Shown here in pieces: positions 49,482 to 58,436 of a stretch of 64,000 nucleotides of DNA (its first letter is position 1; each line of letters starts with the position of its first letter). Below the pieces are notes generated by a model. The model saw only the letters and a program-made list of their open reading frames with translations, had not been told where the DNA came from and searched no databases. Made by a program: the position numbers and the translations under genes. Where the stretch lies: the IMG/VR virus record IMGVR_UViG_3300042516_002421, positions 1 to 64,000 of that record; one strand, 5' to 3'. This stretch comes from a virus.

Positions 49482-50303
49482 ATGGCTCGACGTTCTCGTA
49501 ATTTAGCTGGCCTCGCTGCGCTGGGCGCGTTGGGTGTCATGGCGAGCAGGGGTCTTTACAAAAAACCGGGTGAAGCACTTGCTCCTGTAGAGTATCGTGG
49601 GACTGACCGTCCACCCGAAATGCCCCGTGCGCCTTCAGCTGCGTCTGCAGCAGCGCCTTCAGCTGCGTCTGCAGCAGCACCGGCAACAGCACGCGAAGCT
49701 TTGGCATCTCCTGACGAGGATTTCCCAAGGGCAGGAAGAACACTTCCACTTGCTGATACCGGCGGAATGGGACGGTCAGAAGGCATAGAGGCTGCAGATC
49801 AAAGCAAGATGGGTCCTGTTGTGCCCGCAGCTGTTGTGCCCGCAGCTGCTGCTGCGGCTGCCGGTTCTCGTCCACGCCCCGCTTTTGTTGCTGACGATTC
49901 TCAACGTAAGGCTAATGCTGCCGCAGATGCGATGTTTGAAAACCGTGCTCCTGTTATTGGGCCTCGAAGCGGTGGAACAGGTGGCGCAACCGCAGCAGAC
50001 ATGGCTGCACTGGAACGTCAACGGGCAGCTGAAGCTAATCGGGCACGCGGTAAAAATCGTGCTCCTACTGTTGGGCCCCGTAGCACGGGGACAGGCGGCG
50101 CTACTGCACGAGAGTTAGAAGCATACCGCCGCCAACAAGAACAGTTGGCAAGACGTGGCCGGGGGTTTAACACCTCTCGATTTAAAGAAGGCGGTGCAGT
50201 TAAAGCCAGTCCAAAGAAAATGGCTTCTGATAAAGTGTCCACCGCTTCTAAACGCGCAGATGGTATTGCCCAGCGTGGCAAAACCAAGTGCAAAATGTAC
50301 TGA
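49482..50303 (+). CDS. Low-complexity virion-type protein with RADGIAQRGKT end
   Basis: 273 residues. N-terminal hydrophobic segment (LAALGALGVMAS), Ala/Pro/Ser tandem duplications (PSAASAAA twice, and VVPAA twice), a repeated block (RAPVIGPRSGGTGGAT / RAPTVGPRSTGTGGAT), and the C-terminal motif KRADGIAQRGKTK. The motif is shared with 50654..51103. Function unknown. Confidence 0.6.
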   Translation: MARRSRNLAGLAALGALGVMASRGLYKKPGEALAPVEYRGTDRPPEMPRAPSAASAAAPSAASAAAPATAREALASPDEDFPRAGRTLPLADTGGMGRSEGIEAADQSKMGPVVPAAVVPAAAAAAAGSRPRPAFVADDSQRKANAAADAMFENRAPVIGPRSGGTGGATAADMAALERQRAAEANRARGKNRAPTVGPRSTGTGGATARELEAYRRQQEQLARRGRGFNTSRFKEGGAVKASPKKMASDKVSTASKRADGIAQRGKTKCKMY

Positions 50304-50312
50304 GGTGACACT

Positions 50313-50651
50313 ATGGCCACAAGCCCCAGAAGGATGACTGTTGGCGAAGCAGAGATGCTGCAAGAGGCCAAAGACAAAAAAGCCGCTCCAAAGTTGGAGA
50401 GGGCATACAACCAGTCTTTGACAAACACTGCCCCTGCTCCCGCTGACAAGCCTAAACCTGCCCCGGCCAAAGCTCTTTCTGTGGGCGAAGCAGAAATGCT
50501 TCAAGAAGCCAAAGACAGGAAAATGGCCCCCAAGCTGGAGCGGGCTTACAACCAGTCGCTCACCAGCACGGAAGAAAAGAAAGCCAAGGGTGGTGTCACT
50601 CGCGCCGATGGCTGCATTACCAAGGGCCACACCCGTGGCAAGATGGTGTAA
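50313..50651 (+). CDS. Protein with duplicated 27-residue unit and basic C-terminal motif
   Basis: 112 residues. VGEAEMLQEAKD...APKLERAYNQSLT occurs twice (about 8-35 and 52-79), joined by a Pro/Lys linker; the end TRADGCITKGHTRGKMV is a variant of the RADGIAQRGKTRGK motif of its neighbours. Function unknown. Confidence 0.6.
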   Translation: MATSPRRMTVGEAEMLQEAKDKKAAPKLERAYNQSLTNTAPAPADKPKPAPAKALSVGEAEMLQEAKDRKMAPKLERAYNQSLTSTEEKKAKGGVTRADGCITKGHTRGKMV

Positions 50652-50653
50652 CC

Positions 50654-51103
50654 ATGTCGAGGAAGAAAAAGCTCGTCAAGGCAGCTAAAGTCCTTGGTGG
50701 CTTGGGCGCGGCATATGTTGCCCATGAGCTTGCAAACCCAACGACTATAGATTTGGGGCCGCCACTCAGAAGGGATGAAGAGCCAGCGCCTGCTGCTGCG
50801 CCAGCCGCTTCCAGCCCTGCCCCACGCCCTGCTGTAAGGAATAGACTCCAAGACATCAGGGACGACGAATTTATGGCCGGAAGCAGGTCGTTCGGGCAAG
50901 GTCCGGCTAATGCCTACAAACGTCTGCAAGAAGCTTCCGCGTCTGGCGAATATGCCTCTCCATCCCTGAACCGGGGTGAAGCAAAAGATCAAATTCCTGC
51001 CGGTGATCTGGGTCAATTTTTCAAAAAGGGCGGCGTGGTAAGCGCATCCCGTCGCGCAGATGGTATTGCCCAGCGCGGCAAAACTCGCGGGAAGATGGTG
51101 TAA
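50654..51103 (+). CDS. Virion-type protein with RADGIAQRGKTRGK C-terminus
   Basis: 149 residues. Basic N-terminus (MSRKKKLVKAAKVL) with a hydrophobic helix, Ala/Pro linker, KKGGVVSASRRADGIAQRGK end. The shared C-terminal motif may be a targeting or assembly tag; that is inference. Confidence 0.6.
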   Translation: MSRKKKLVKAAKVLGGLGAAYVAHELANPTTIDLGPPLRRDEEPAPAAAPAASSPAPRPAVRNRLQDIRDDEFMAGSRSFGQGPANAYKRLQEASASGEYASPSLNRGEAKDQIPAGDLGQFFKKGGVVSASRRADGIAQRGKTRGKMV

Positions 51104-51105
51104 CC

Positions 51106-51390
51106 ATGATGGCCAGCCGTGGTATGGGGGCCATTAACCCCAGCAAGATGCCCGGGCCGAAACGCAAGGCCCGTAGAGATGATACTGACTTTGATCAGTA
51201 CGCGGCTGGCGGCCAGACTAAGTCCAAGGTCAATCAGGCTGGCGTCTACACCAAGCCGGGTATGCGCAAGTCGCTGTTTGAGTCAATCAAGTCCCGTGCG
51301 GTGCAGGGCACAGGCGCAGGGCAATGGAGCGCCCGCAAGGCACAGCTTCTGGCCAAGCAGTACAAGGCCCGTGGGGGTGGGTATAAGTGA
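51106..51390 (+). CDS. Small basic phage protein (KPGMRKSLFESIK type)
   Basis: 94 residues. YTKPGMRKSLFESIKSRA followed by GQWSARKAQLLAKQYKARGGGYK is a conserved motif set in aquatic phages. Basic; possibly DNA-bound in the capsid. Overlaps the next gene by four bases. Confidence 0.7.
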   Translation: MMASRGMGAINPSKMPGPKRKARRDDTDFDQYAAGGQTKSKVNQAGVYTKPGMRKSLFESIKSRAVQGTGAGQWSARKAQLLAKQYKARGGGYK

Positions 51391-51620
51391 AAGACCCGCA
51401 GCAGTCGCTTAAAGACTGGGGTGCCCAGAAGTGGCGTACCAAGTCTGGCAAACCGTCTTCTAAGACGGGGGAGCGATATTTGCCTGAGAACGCCATCAAG
51501 GCGTTGACTCCCGCTGAGTATGCTGCCACGACCCGTGCCAAGCGGGCGGGCAAGAAGGCTGGAAAACAATTTGTAAAGCAACCACCTAAGGTGGCGGCGA
51601 AGACGGCGAGGTATAGGTAA
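51387..51620 (+). CDS. Small basic phage protein (KDWGAQKWRTKSGKPS type)
   Basis: 77 residues: QSLKDWGAQKWRTKSGKPS and RYLPENAIKALTPAEYAATTRAKR. Conserved in aquatic phages next to the preceding family; function unknown. Confidence 0.7.
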   Translation: MKDPQQSLKDWGAQKWRTKSGKPSSKTGERYLPENAIKALTPAEYAATTRAKRAGKKAGKQFVKQPPKVAAKTARYR

Positions 51621-52564
51621 TGGCCACCACATCAGGCGCAGCAGGTTTCAACCTCGATTTGACTGAGATTGTTGAGGAAGCGTTTGAGCGCGTGGGCTCG
51701 GAGTTGCGTACCGGCTATGATCTAAAGACGGCTCGCCGGTCTCTAAATCTGATGTTTGCTGACTGGGCAAACCGCGGCATCAACATGTGGACCTTTGAGC
51801 AGGGCACTATCCCGCTTATCCAAGGGCTCAATACTTACACGTTGCCAAATGACACGGTGGATCTGCTAGAGCATGTTATTCGCACTCAGCCAAATCAGCA
51901 GTCCAATCAAGCCGATCTGACGATCACGCGTATCAGTGTTTCTACCTACGCGACGATCCCTAATAAACTGACGCAAGCCCGTCCTATCCAAGTTTGGATT
52001 CAACGGTTGGACGGCCAAGTGTCTCCTACTGGATACACTTATCAAAGTGCCAATACCGGGGCACAGACAATCACGCTTTCGTCAACCGTGGGACTGCCTA
52101 CCACTGGGTATTTGAACATCGGTGCCGAGACCATCTATTACGGCTGGATCAACAATAGCACTCAGATTGGCGGCGTGTTCCGGGCACAAAACGGCACTAG
52201 CCAGATTACCCCGTCTGTTGGCACTGCGGTGTACGTCAACAACATTCCCCGTGTTACTGTCTGGCCAACGCCGGATCAAGGCACTGTGGGCAACCCCACG
52301 TACCAGTTTGTGTACTGGCGCATGCGTCGGGTGCAGGATGCCGGTGGCGGTGTCAACGTGATGGATGTGCCGTTTCGGTTTATCCCCTGCATGACGGCGG
52401 GACTGTCGTACTATATGGCGCTCAAGGTTCCCGGTGCGATGGAGCGGTTGCCGGTACTCAAGCAGCAGTATGACGAGGCTTGGGACTTGGCTTCGCAGGA
52501 AGATCACGAAAAAGCAGCTGTGCGGTTTGTGCCGCGCAGGCAGTACATCGCTGGGGCGTTCTAA
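51620..52564 (+). CDS. Head-tail connector/tail-tube type protein
   Basis: 314 residues. VEEAFERVGSELRTGYDLKTARRSLNLMFADWANRGINMWT opens a conserved podovirus connector-like family, followed by a beta-rich insertion and a C-terminal helical part (YMALKVPGAMERLPVLKQQYDEAW). Position before the adaptor gene supports a connector role. Starts on the previous stop. Confidence 0.65.
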   Translation: MATTSGAAGFNLDLTEIVEEAFERVGSELRTGYDLKTARRSLNLMFADWANRGINMWTFEQGTIPLIQGLNTYTLPNDTVDLLEHVIRTQPNQQSNQADLTITRISVSTYATIPNKLTQARPIQVWIQRLDGQVSPTGYTYQSANTGAQTITLSSTVGLPTTGYLNIGAETIYYGWINNSTQIGGVFRAQNGTSQITPSVGTAVYVNNIPRVTVWPTPDQGTVGNPTYQFVYWRMRRVQDAGGGVNVMDVPFRFIPCMTAGLSYYMALKVPGAMERLPVLKQQYDEAWDLASQEDHEKAAVRFVPRRQYIAGAF

Positions 52565-52992
52565 TGCCCAATCGTTTTTCGTCCGGCAAGTTTGCGATTG
52601 CGCAGTGTGACCGCTGCAACTTTCGCTTTAAGCTCAAAGAGCTTAAGACATACACGCTCAAGACGAAGAACGTGAACATGTTGGTGTGCCCGGCTTGCTG
52701 GGACCCCGACCATCCGCAGCTTCAGTTGGGCATGTATCCTGTGGAAGACCCGCAGGCTGTGCGCAACCCAAGGCCGGACATCACGTATCGGTTGGGCGGC
52801 AACAACGGTCTGCAGATTTCAAACATTAGCGGTACGGACCCGGATGAAGACGGAACGGCCACAGGCGGTAGCCGTATTTTTCAGTGGGGCTGGAATCCGG
52901 TTGGCGGATCGAGTTTTTTTGATGCTGCTTTGACACCAAACAACTTGGTGCTGACGGTAAATTTGGGCACAATTACGGTTGCAACGACATAA
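52564..52992 (+). CDS. Zinc-ribbon virion-module protein
   Basis: 142 residues from the ATG at 52564 (TAATG overlap). CDRCNFRFKLKEL and CPACWDPDHPQ supply four Cys for zinc; the rest is beta-rich. Conserved in similar head modules; function unknown. Confidence 0.65.
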   Translation: MPNRFSSGKFAIAQCDRCNFRFKLKELKTYTLKTKNVNMLVCPACWDPDHPQLQLGMYPVEDPQAVRNPRPDITYRLGGNNGLQISNISGTDPDEDGTATGGSRIFQWGWNPVGGSSFFDAALTPNNLVLTVNLGTITVATT

Positions 52993-53002
52993 GGAGTCGA
53001 TT

Positions 53003-53170
53003 ATGATGGACGCAAAGAAGGCTGTGCATAAACACGAGAAAGCCATGCACCCTGGCAAACCTCTGACCAAGATGAAAGCTGGCGGCAAGACCAATGCCGA
53101 CATGCTTAAGTATGGGCGCAACATGGCCAAGGTCATGAACCAGCGTAGCCCTGGCCGCAAGGGAGGTTAA
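53003..53170 (+). CDS. Small basic Lys-rich protein
   Basis: 55 residues from the ATG at 53003, after AAGGAGTCGATT. MMDAKKAVHKHEKAMHPGKP, strongly basic. Belongs to the run of small basic proteins in this module; function unknown. Confidence 0.6.
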   Translation: MMDAKKAVHKHEKAMHPGKPLTKMKAGGKTNADMLKYGRNMAKVMNQRSPGRKGG

Positions 53171-53171
53171 T

Positions 53172-53372
53172 ATGGCAACGTATCAATCTCCAAAACCTGC
53201 ACCGATTCAGCCGGCAGGTGTCTCCAACAACAAGGAGCATCTGAAGAATATAAATCAGTCCGTGGCAAACAACCACAGCAATGACTACCCCGGCGTAAAA
53301 ACCAGCGGTATCAAAATCCGTGGCACGGGTTGCGCAACTAAAGGTGTGATGGCTAGGGGTCCGATGGCATGA
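53172..53372 (+). CDS. Small protein ending in TKGVMARGPMA
   Basis: 66 residues, Asn/Pro rich, with a basic end GTGCATKGVMARGPM that recalls the C-terminal motifs of 49482-51103. Function unknown. Overlaps the adaptor gene by four bases. Confidence 0.6.
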   Translation: MATYQSPKPAPIQPAGVSNNKEHLKNINQSVANNHSNDYPGVKTSGIKIRGTGCATKGVMARGPMA

Positions 53373-54082
53373 ACTACGCTGCCCTGTCTGCTGCAATTCA
53401 GGACTACACCCAGAACTACGAAACGGAGTTCGTGGCGAATATCCCTGTCTTTGTTCAACAGGCAGAGCAGCGCATTTACAACTCGGTCCAGTTTCCGTCT
53501 TTACGCAAGAACGTCACGGGCTCTGTGTCTGCCAGCAACAAGTACCTGTCGTGTCCAAATGATTTCCTGTCGGTCTATTCGCTGGCGGTCATCACGGGCG
53601 TGACGGGCGGCAACCTCAACACGGGGTCGTACGAGTACCTGCTCAACAAGGATGTGAACTTCATCCGGCAGGCATACCCGTCGCCAAACGACACTGGGAC
53701 GCCCAAGTACTATGCGCTGTTTGGGCCAACAGTTTCTAGCGCAACCATCTCTGACGAGTTGAGCTTTATCCTCGGCCCGACACCTGATGCGGCCTATGAT
53801 GTCGAGTTGCATTACTACTATTACCCTGAGTCAATCACGGTTGCCGCTGATGGCCAGACTTGGCTGGGCGACAACTTTGACACGGTGTTGTTGTACGGCT
53901 CCCTGGTGGAGGCTTACACGTTCATGAAGGGCGAGAACGACATGATGGCCTTGTACGACGGCAAGTACAAAGAAGCTCTTGCTCTGGCCAAACGTCTGGG
54001 TGATGGACTTGAGCGCAGCGATGCCTACAGGTCGGGTCAGTACCGCGCAGCCCCGCTGCCGCAGAATAACGGGGTGGCTTGA
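53369..54082 (+). CDS. Head-tail adaptor protein (SU10-adaptor-like)
   Basis: 237 residues. LSAAIQDYTQNYETEFVANIPVFVQQAEQRIYNSVQFPSLRKNVTG is the opening of a phage adaptor family, and a C-terminal helix (LYGSLVEAYTFMKGENDMMALYDGKYKEALA) is also typical. It would bridge portal and tail. Confidence 0.75.
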   Translation: MNYAALSAAIQDYTQNYETEFVANIPVFVQQAEQRIYNSVQFPSLRKNVTGSVSASNKYLSCPNDFLSVYSLAVITGVTGGNLNTGSYEYLLNKDVNFIRQAYPSPNDTGTPKYYALFGPTVSSATISDELSFILGPTPDAAYDVELHYYYYPESITVAADGQTWLGDNFDTVLLYGSLVEAYTFMKGENDMMALYDGKYKEALALAKRLGDGLERSDAYRSGQYRAAPLPQNNGVA

Positions 54083-54504
54083 TGGCGTTCGCAGGCAATT
54101 ATTCTTGCAACACGCTGCGGTCTGGGCTTGCCAACGGCACGATCAACTTCGCCTCGGACACGTTCTATCTGGCGCTGTACACCAACTCAGCCACGCTGGA
54201 TCAGACCACCACAGCGTACACTGTGACGGGCGAAGCCTCTGGTGGCAACTATGTCGCTGGAGGTCAGGTTGTGACCGCCACCATCGCAAGCCAAGACACA
54301 GCCAGCGGCAGCATCACGTACGTCAACTTCTCCTCTCCAGCATGGACGGGGGCGATTACAGCGCGTGGTGCATTGATCTACACGCCGGGTGACAACGGCG
54401 CTGTGTGCGTGTTGGACTTTGGGTCTGACAAAACCTCAACCACCACTTTCACCGTGCAGATGCCCGTCAACACTGCAACTTCTGCTTTAATTCGACTTGT
54501 TTAA
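54082..54504 (+). CDS. Virion structural protein
   Basis: 140 residues from the ATG at 54082 (ATGA overlap). Beta-rich, Thr/Ala/Ser rich (FYLALYTNSATLD, ARGALIY). Resembles small tail or head-surface proteins; no certain family. Confidence 0.6.
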   Translation: MAFAGNYSCNTLRSGLANGTINFASDTFYLALYTNSATLDQTTTAYTVTGEASGGNYVAGGQVVTATIASQDTASGSITYVNFSSPAWTGAITARGALIYTPGDNGAVCVLDFGSDKTSTTTFTVQMPVNTATSALIRLV

Positions 54505-54513
54505 GGAGTTATC

Positions 54514-55119
54514 ATGCAAAAAGAGTTTTCCAACTTTGGTGACCACGCTGAAGTGACTATGCGGTCCAATGTGGCTGGCGCAGAGTCTGTTGGTATTGAG
54601 GGCCACTACCATGTGGTCTGCCGCGATGCCGATGGCAACATCAAGTGGGAAGAGCAGTTCCCCAATCTGGTCAACGCGGTTGGCAAAGAACTCATGCTTG
54701 ACACGCTGCTGTCTGGCACTTCTTACACCACCGTTGGTCCGTTCCTGGGCTTGATTTCTGGCGCAAGCCCGACCTTTGCTGCGGCAGACACGATGGCTTC
54801 GCACGGCGGCTGGACGGAGTTCACCAACTACACCGTGGGCGGTTCGGCTGTTCGTGGCACGGCATCGTTTAGCGCAGCATCATCGACTGGCACCACGCCC
54901 ACCAACGTGACGACCAAGACTGCTTCCGCCATTACCTACACCATCACGGGTGGCGGTGGCACGGTGGGTGGCTGTTTCTTGGTGACCGGCTCTGGCGCAT
55001 CTTCGACTCAAGGCAATACCTCTGGTACGCTGTACAGCGCAGGCGCATTTGCCACTGCCAAGGTCACGACCGCAGGCGACACTGTTTCTGTTACCTACAG
55101 CACCACCGCAACATCTTGA
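54514..55119 (+). CDS. Virion structural protein
   Basis: 201 residues with AAGGAGTTATC upstream. The N-terminal part (EGHYHVVCRDADGNIKWEEQFPNLVNAVGKELMLDTLL) matches a widespread phage tail-associated domain; the rest is Ser/Thr/Gly-rich. Function unknown. Confidence 0.6.
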   Translation: MQKEFSNFGDHAEVTMRSNVAGAESVGIEGHYHVVCRDADGNIKWEEQFPNLVNAVGKELMLDTLLSGTSYTTVGPFLGLISGASPTFAAADTMASHGGWTEFTNYTVGGSAVRGTASFSAASSTGTTPTNVTTKTASAITYTITGGGGTVGGCFLVTGSGASSTQGNTSGTLYSAGAFATAKVTTAGDTVSVTYSTTATS

Positions 55120-55132
55120 TAAGGAGTCTTAA

Positions 55133-56791
55133 ATGGCTCTGGTCCTTGCAAACCGTGTCCAAGAATCGGCCACGGCGAATACGACTGTAAGTTTCACGCT
55201 TACGGGGGCAGTCGCCGGGTTTCAGACGTTTGCGGTTATTGGCGATACCAACACCACCTACTACTCTGCCACTGACGGGTCGGGTAACTGGGAGGTGGGT
55301 CTTGGCACGTATTCGACCACGGGCCCCACACTGACGCGCACGACGATTTATGCGTCGAGCAACTCCAACAACGCTGTAACCTTCTCGGGCGCGGTCAACG
55401 TCTTTGTGACCTACCCGTCCGGGCGGTCGGTCAATCTGGATGGAAGCGGTAACGTCTCCGCCCTGGGCACGGTGGCTTCTGGCACATGGCAGGGATCAAC
55501 TATTGCTGTGGCGTATGGTGGTACGGGGGTTACATCCTCCTCCGGGGCCAACTCGGTGGTGCTGCGCGATGCCAACTCCAACATCACGGTCAACCGGGTC
55601 AATCAGGCCAACACCAACACAACCGCAGCAGGGGGAACCACAGCCCTGACGGCGGCATCCAGCTACATTCAAACCCTTGTTGGGACGGGTGGGCAGACGT
55701 ATGCACTGCCTGACGCCACTACTCTGACAACGGGTGTGGCGTTTGTGTTCAACAACCTTGCCACGGGCACCCTGACCATCACGGACTACGCCACTGCCAC
55801 AATTGGCACCATCCCCTCGGGTGGTGCAGGCGCGGTGTTTTTGACGAACAACGGCACGACGGGCGGCACTTGGGACCTCCACGCTTATCTGCCGGAGGGC
55901 GTGACGTTTGGCACAAACGCCTTCAATCTTGGCTCGGCGGTCATCTCCGGTGGCACTTGGCAAGGCGGCACAATCCAGCCAGGGTACGGCGGCACCGGCC
56001 TGACCACGTTCACGGCGGCAAACTACGCCCTGTACTCAACCAGCGCCTCGGCACTGACCGCTGGCACTTTGCCTGCTGCGGCGGGCGGTACGGGCGCTAC
56101 AGCCACTCCCACAAACGGCCAACTGTTGATTGGCAACGGCACCAATTTTGCCGTTGCAACACTGGGTACCAGCACAGGTATCAGCACAACGACTGGCTCT
56201 GGCACGCTGACCATCAATAACACGGGCGTGACAAGTGCCGTTGCAGGCACCGGCATTAGTGTGAGCGGCGCTACGGGCGCAGTAACTATTACAAATAGCG
56301 GCGTCACTTCCATTACTGGCACCGCCAACCAGATTACCGCGTCTGCTTCTACTGGCGGTGTGACGCTTTCTACTCCACAGAGTATTAACACAAGCGCCAG
56401 CGTTCAGTTTGGTTCTTTTGGTGTAGGCACGGCGGCATCTGGGACAACGGGTGAAATTCGGGCGACTAACAACGTCACAGCTTATTACTCCGACGACCGT
56501 CTCAAGAAAAAACTCGGCAAGATCGAGAATGCTCTGGACAAGCTGTGCAGCCTTGATGGTTTTTACTATGAGGCCAACGAAACAGCGCAGGCTTTGGGAT
56601 ACGAGGCTAAGCGTGAGGTGGGTGTTTCGGCGCAAGCCGTGCAGGCTGTAATGCCAGAAATTGTTGCCCCTGCCCCAATTGACGATAAATATTTGACTGT
56701 GCGGTACGAGCGTGCTTTGCCGCTGGTAATTGAGGCCATCAAAGAGTTGCGGGCGGAAGTCGCTGAAATTAAGAAAGCCCTGCTTGGGTAA
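55133..56791 (+). CDS. Tail fibre with intramolecular chaperone (peptidase S74-like)
   Basis: 552 residues. Gly/Thr/Ser-rich beta-repeat shaft, with repeated AAGGTGAT/YGGTG segments, and a C-terminal S74 auto-chaperone (about 440-552) with YYSDDRLKK, where Ser453 and Asp454 are expected cleavage-site residues. The domain trimerises the fibre and then cleaves itself off. Likely a receptor-binding fibre. Confidence 0.85.
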   Translation: MALVLANRVQESATANTTVSFTLTGAVAGFQTFAVIGDTNTTYYSATDGSGNWEVGLGTYSTTGPTLTRTTIYASSNSNNAVTFSGAVNVFVTYPSGRSVNLDGSGNVSALGTVASGTWQGSTIAVAYGGTGVTSSSGANSVVLRDANSNITVNRVNQANTNTTAAGGTTALTAASSYIQTLVGTGGQTYALPDATTLTTGVAFVFNNLATGTLTITDYATATIGTIPSGGAGAVFLTNNGTTGGTWDLHAYLPEGVTFGTNAFNLGSAVISGGTWQGGTIQPGYGGTGLTTFTAANYALYSTSASALTAGTLPAAAGGTGATATPTNGQLLIGNGTNFAVATLGTSTGISTTTGSGTLTINNTGVTSAVAGTGISVSGATGAVTITNSGVTSITGTANQITASASTGGVTLSTPQSINTSASVQFGSFGVGTAASGTTGEIRATNNVTAYYSDDRLKKKLGKIENALDKLCSLDGFYYEANETAQALGYEAKREVGVSAQAVQAVMPEIVAPAPIDDKYLTVRYERALPLVIEAIKELRAEVAEIKKALLG

Positions 56792-56799
56792 GACGCAAC

Positions 56800-57639
56800 G
56801 TGTTTGGAATATCTAACTTCGCCCAAACCCCGTTTGCGTCTCTTGCGGGGGGAAGTTTTTCTTTTGCTATTACTGAAGATATTGTTTTGGCCGACGCCAG
56901 TACTCAGGTTTCTGCCTTTTTGCAATCCATCACTGAGGTCATCACTGAGAACGACATTGAGATCACAGGCAACGCGCTGTTTATTGCCACCATCAATGAG
57001 CCGTTTACAGCCGACGACGCCAGCACCCAAGCCTCGACGTTTCTGCAATCCATCAGCGAGAACTCCAACCCGGCAGATGTCATTGCCATCTCGGCTCAGT
57101 TTGCCCAATCTGTCACTGAGAACGCAGACCTTGCCGATACCCAGAACGTCTTCTTTGCCTTTGGCCAGACCCGCACCGAAGACATTTTGGAGGTGGCCGA
57201 TGCCAGTGTTCAGCAGTCCAACTTTGGGCAATCCATCATTGAAAACGCCAACCTCAATGACACCCCTGTAATCACCGCCCAGTTTGCTCAGTCCTTGTCT
57301 GAGGCTATGACGATGAACGACATTCAGGCCATCGCCGCTCAGTTCGCCCAGGCTGTGACAGAGGGGATGACGGTTGAGGACGCCGCTGCAATTGTTAACG
57401 TCTTTGTGGACACCGTCGTTGAAAACTTTGGGGCGGCATCTGTCGAGACCATTGTGGCTGGGTTTATTGGCAGTGTCATCGAGAACCTGAACGCCAACGA
57501 CATCCGCACTGTGCAGGCCGGGTTCAATGTGGCCGTGTCTGAGAACGCGGTCCTGGCCGACAGCTTCGGGCTGGGTGGGTGGATAAAAATAGTTACCGCT
57601 CAAAACGCAAACTGGCAGAATATCAACAATTCCCAGTGA
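56800..57639 (+). CDS. Repeat-rich tail fibre/virion protein
   Basis: 279 residues from a GTG start (weak ribosome-binding site). MFGISNFAQTPFASLAGG leads into about nine degenerate repeats of QSITE/N...D...AQFA and a short end QNANWQNINNSQ. Homologous along its length to the truncated gene at 2..718, which has an expanded terminal repeat. Function not known beyond fibre-like. Confidence 0.7.
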   Translation: MFGISNFAQTPFASLAGGSFSFAITEDIVLADASTQVSAFLQSITEVITENDIEITGNALFIATINEPFTADDASTQASTFLQSISENSNPADVIAISAQFAQSVTENADLADTQNVFFAFGQTRTEDILEVADASVQQSNFGQSIIENANLNDTPVITAQFAQSLSEAMTMNDIQAIAAQFAQAVTEGMTVEDAAAIVNVFVDTVVENFGAASVETIVAGFIGSVIENLNANDIRTVQAGFNVAVSENAVLADSFGLGGWIKIVTAQNANWQNINNSQ

Positions 57640-57648
57640 GGAACATCT

Positions 57649-58425
57649 ATGTCCACCTACTCCCCCAGCCTGCGAATTGAGCTTATCACCACGGGTGATC
57701 AAGCCGGTACGTGGGGCAACACAACCAACACCAACCTCGGCACGTTGATCGAGTCGTCGATTGCCGGGTACATCTCTGTATCTGTGATTGCTGCCAATCA
57801 GGCGTTTACGGCCGCAAATGGCGCTCCGGATGAAGCGCGGCACATGGCGATTGCTCTGACCACCTCGACGGGTGCCAACTTCGCGGTGTATGCACCCCCG
57901 GCAGAAAAGACCTACGTCATCTACAACGCCAGTGCCTATACAGCAACCATCTACAATTCGACGGTGCTTGGCAACACAACGGCTGCTGGCGCTGGAGTGG
58001 CAATCCCGGCAGGCAAAACCGTGACAGTCTGGTCGGATGGAACCAACTTTGCGTTTCAGAACAATCACCTATCCAGCCTAACGCTTGCAACCGACCTTGC
58101 CGTAGCTGACGGAGGCACTGGAGCTTCATCGTTTACCAACGGCGGGATATTGCGCGGTAATGGTACGTCGGCGCTTTCTGTCGCCTCGGCAGCAGACATC
58201 GTTGCAGCCATTGGGGCCACGGCTGTGACAAACGCAACGAACGCAACGAATGCAACGAACGCGACGAATGCAACGAACGCCACCAAGTTAGCCACTACCA
58301 ACTTTACTGTTGAAGAGTCTGGAGGCAAGCTGGTATTTAAGTATGGCGCGACAACAATTGGCTCAATAGACTCGTCTGGCAACTTCATAATGGTGGCCAA
58401 CGTGACCGCATACGGAACGCCGTGA
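57649..58425 (+). CDS. Tail fibre protein with TNA repeats
   Basis: 258 residues. MSTYSPSLRIELITTGDQAGTWGNTTNTNLGTLIE is a common N-terminal phage fibre domain. Near residue 195 TNATNATNAT is encoded by a 9-bp tandem repeat (58228-58283). The end (GGKLVFKYGATTIGSIDSSGNF) is a fibre-tip-like segment. Confidence 0.75.
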   Translation: MSTYSPSLRIELITTGDQAGTWGNTTNTNLGTLIESSIAGYISVSVIAANQAFTAANGAPDEARHMAIALTTSTGANFAVYAPPAEKTYVIYNASAYTATIYNSTVLGNTTAAGAGVAIPAGKTVTVWSDGTNFAFQNNHLSSLTLATDLAVADGGTGASSFTNGGILRGNGTSALSVASAADIVAAIGATAVTNATNATNATNATNATNATKLATTNFTVEESGGKLVFKYGATTIGSIDSSGNFIMVANVTAYGTP

Positions 58426-58436
58426 GGTAATAAACC

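Noticed and set aside
56566-58068. 500-codon minus-strand frame opposite the fibre genes
   Set aside because: Shadow of the repetitive fibre sequence on the plus strand.
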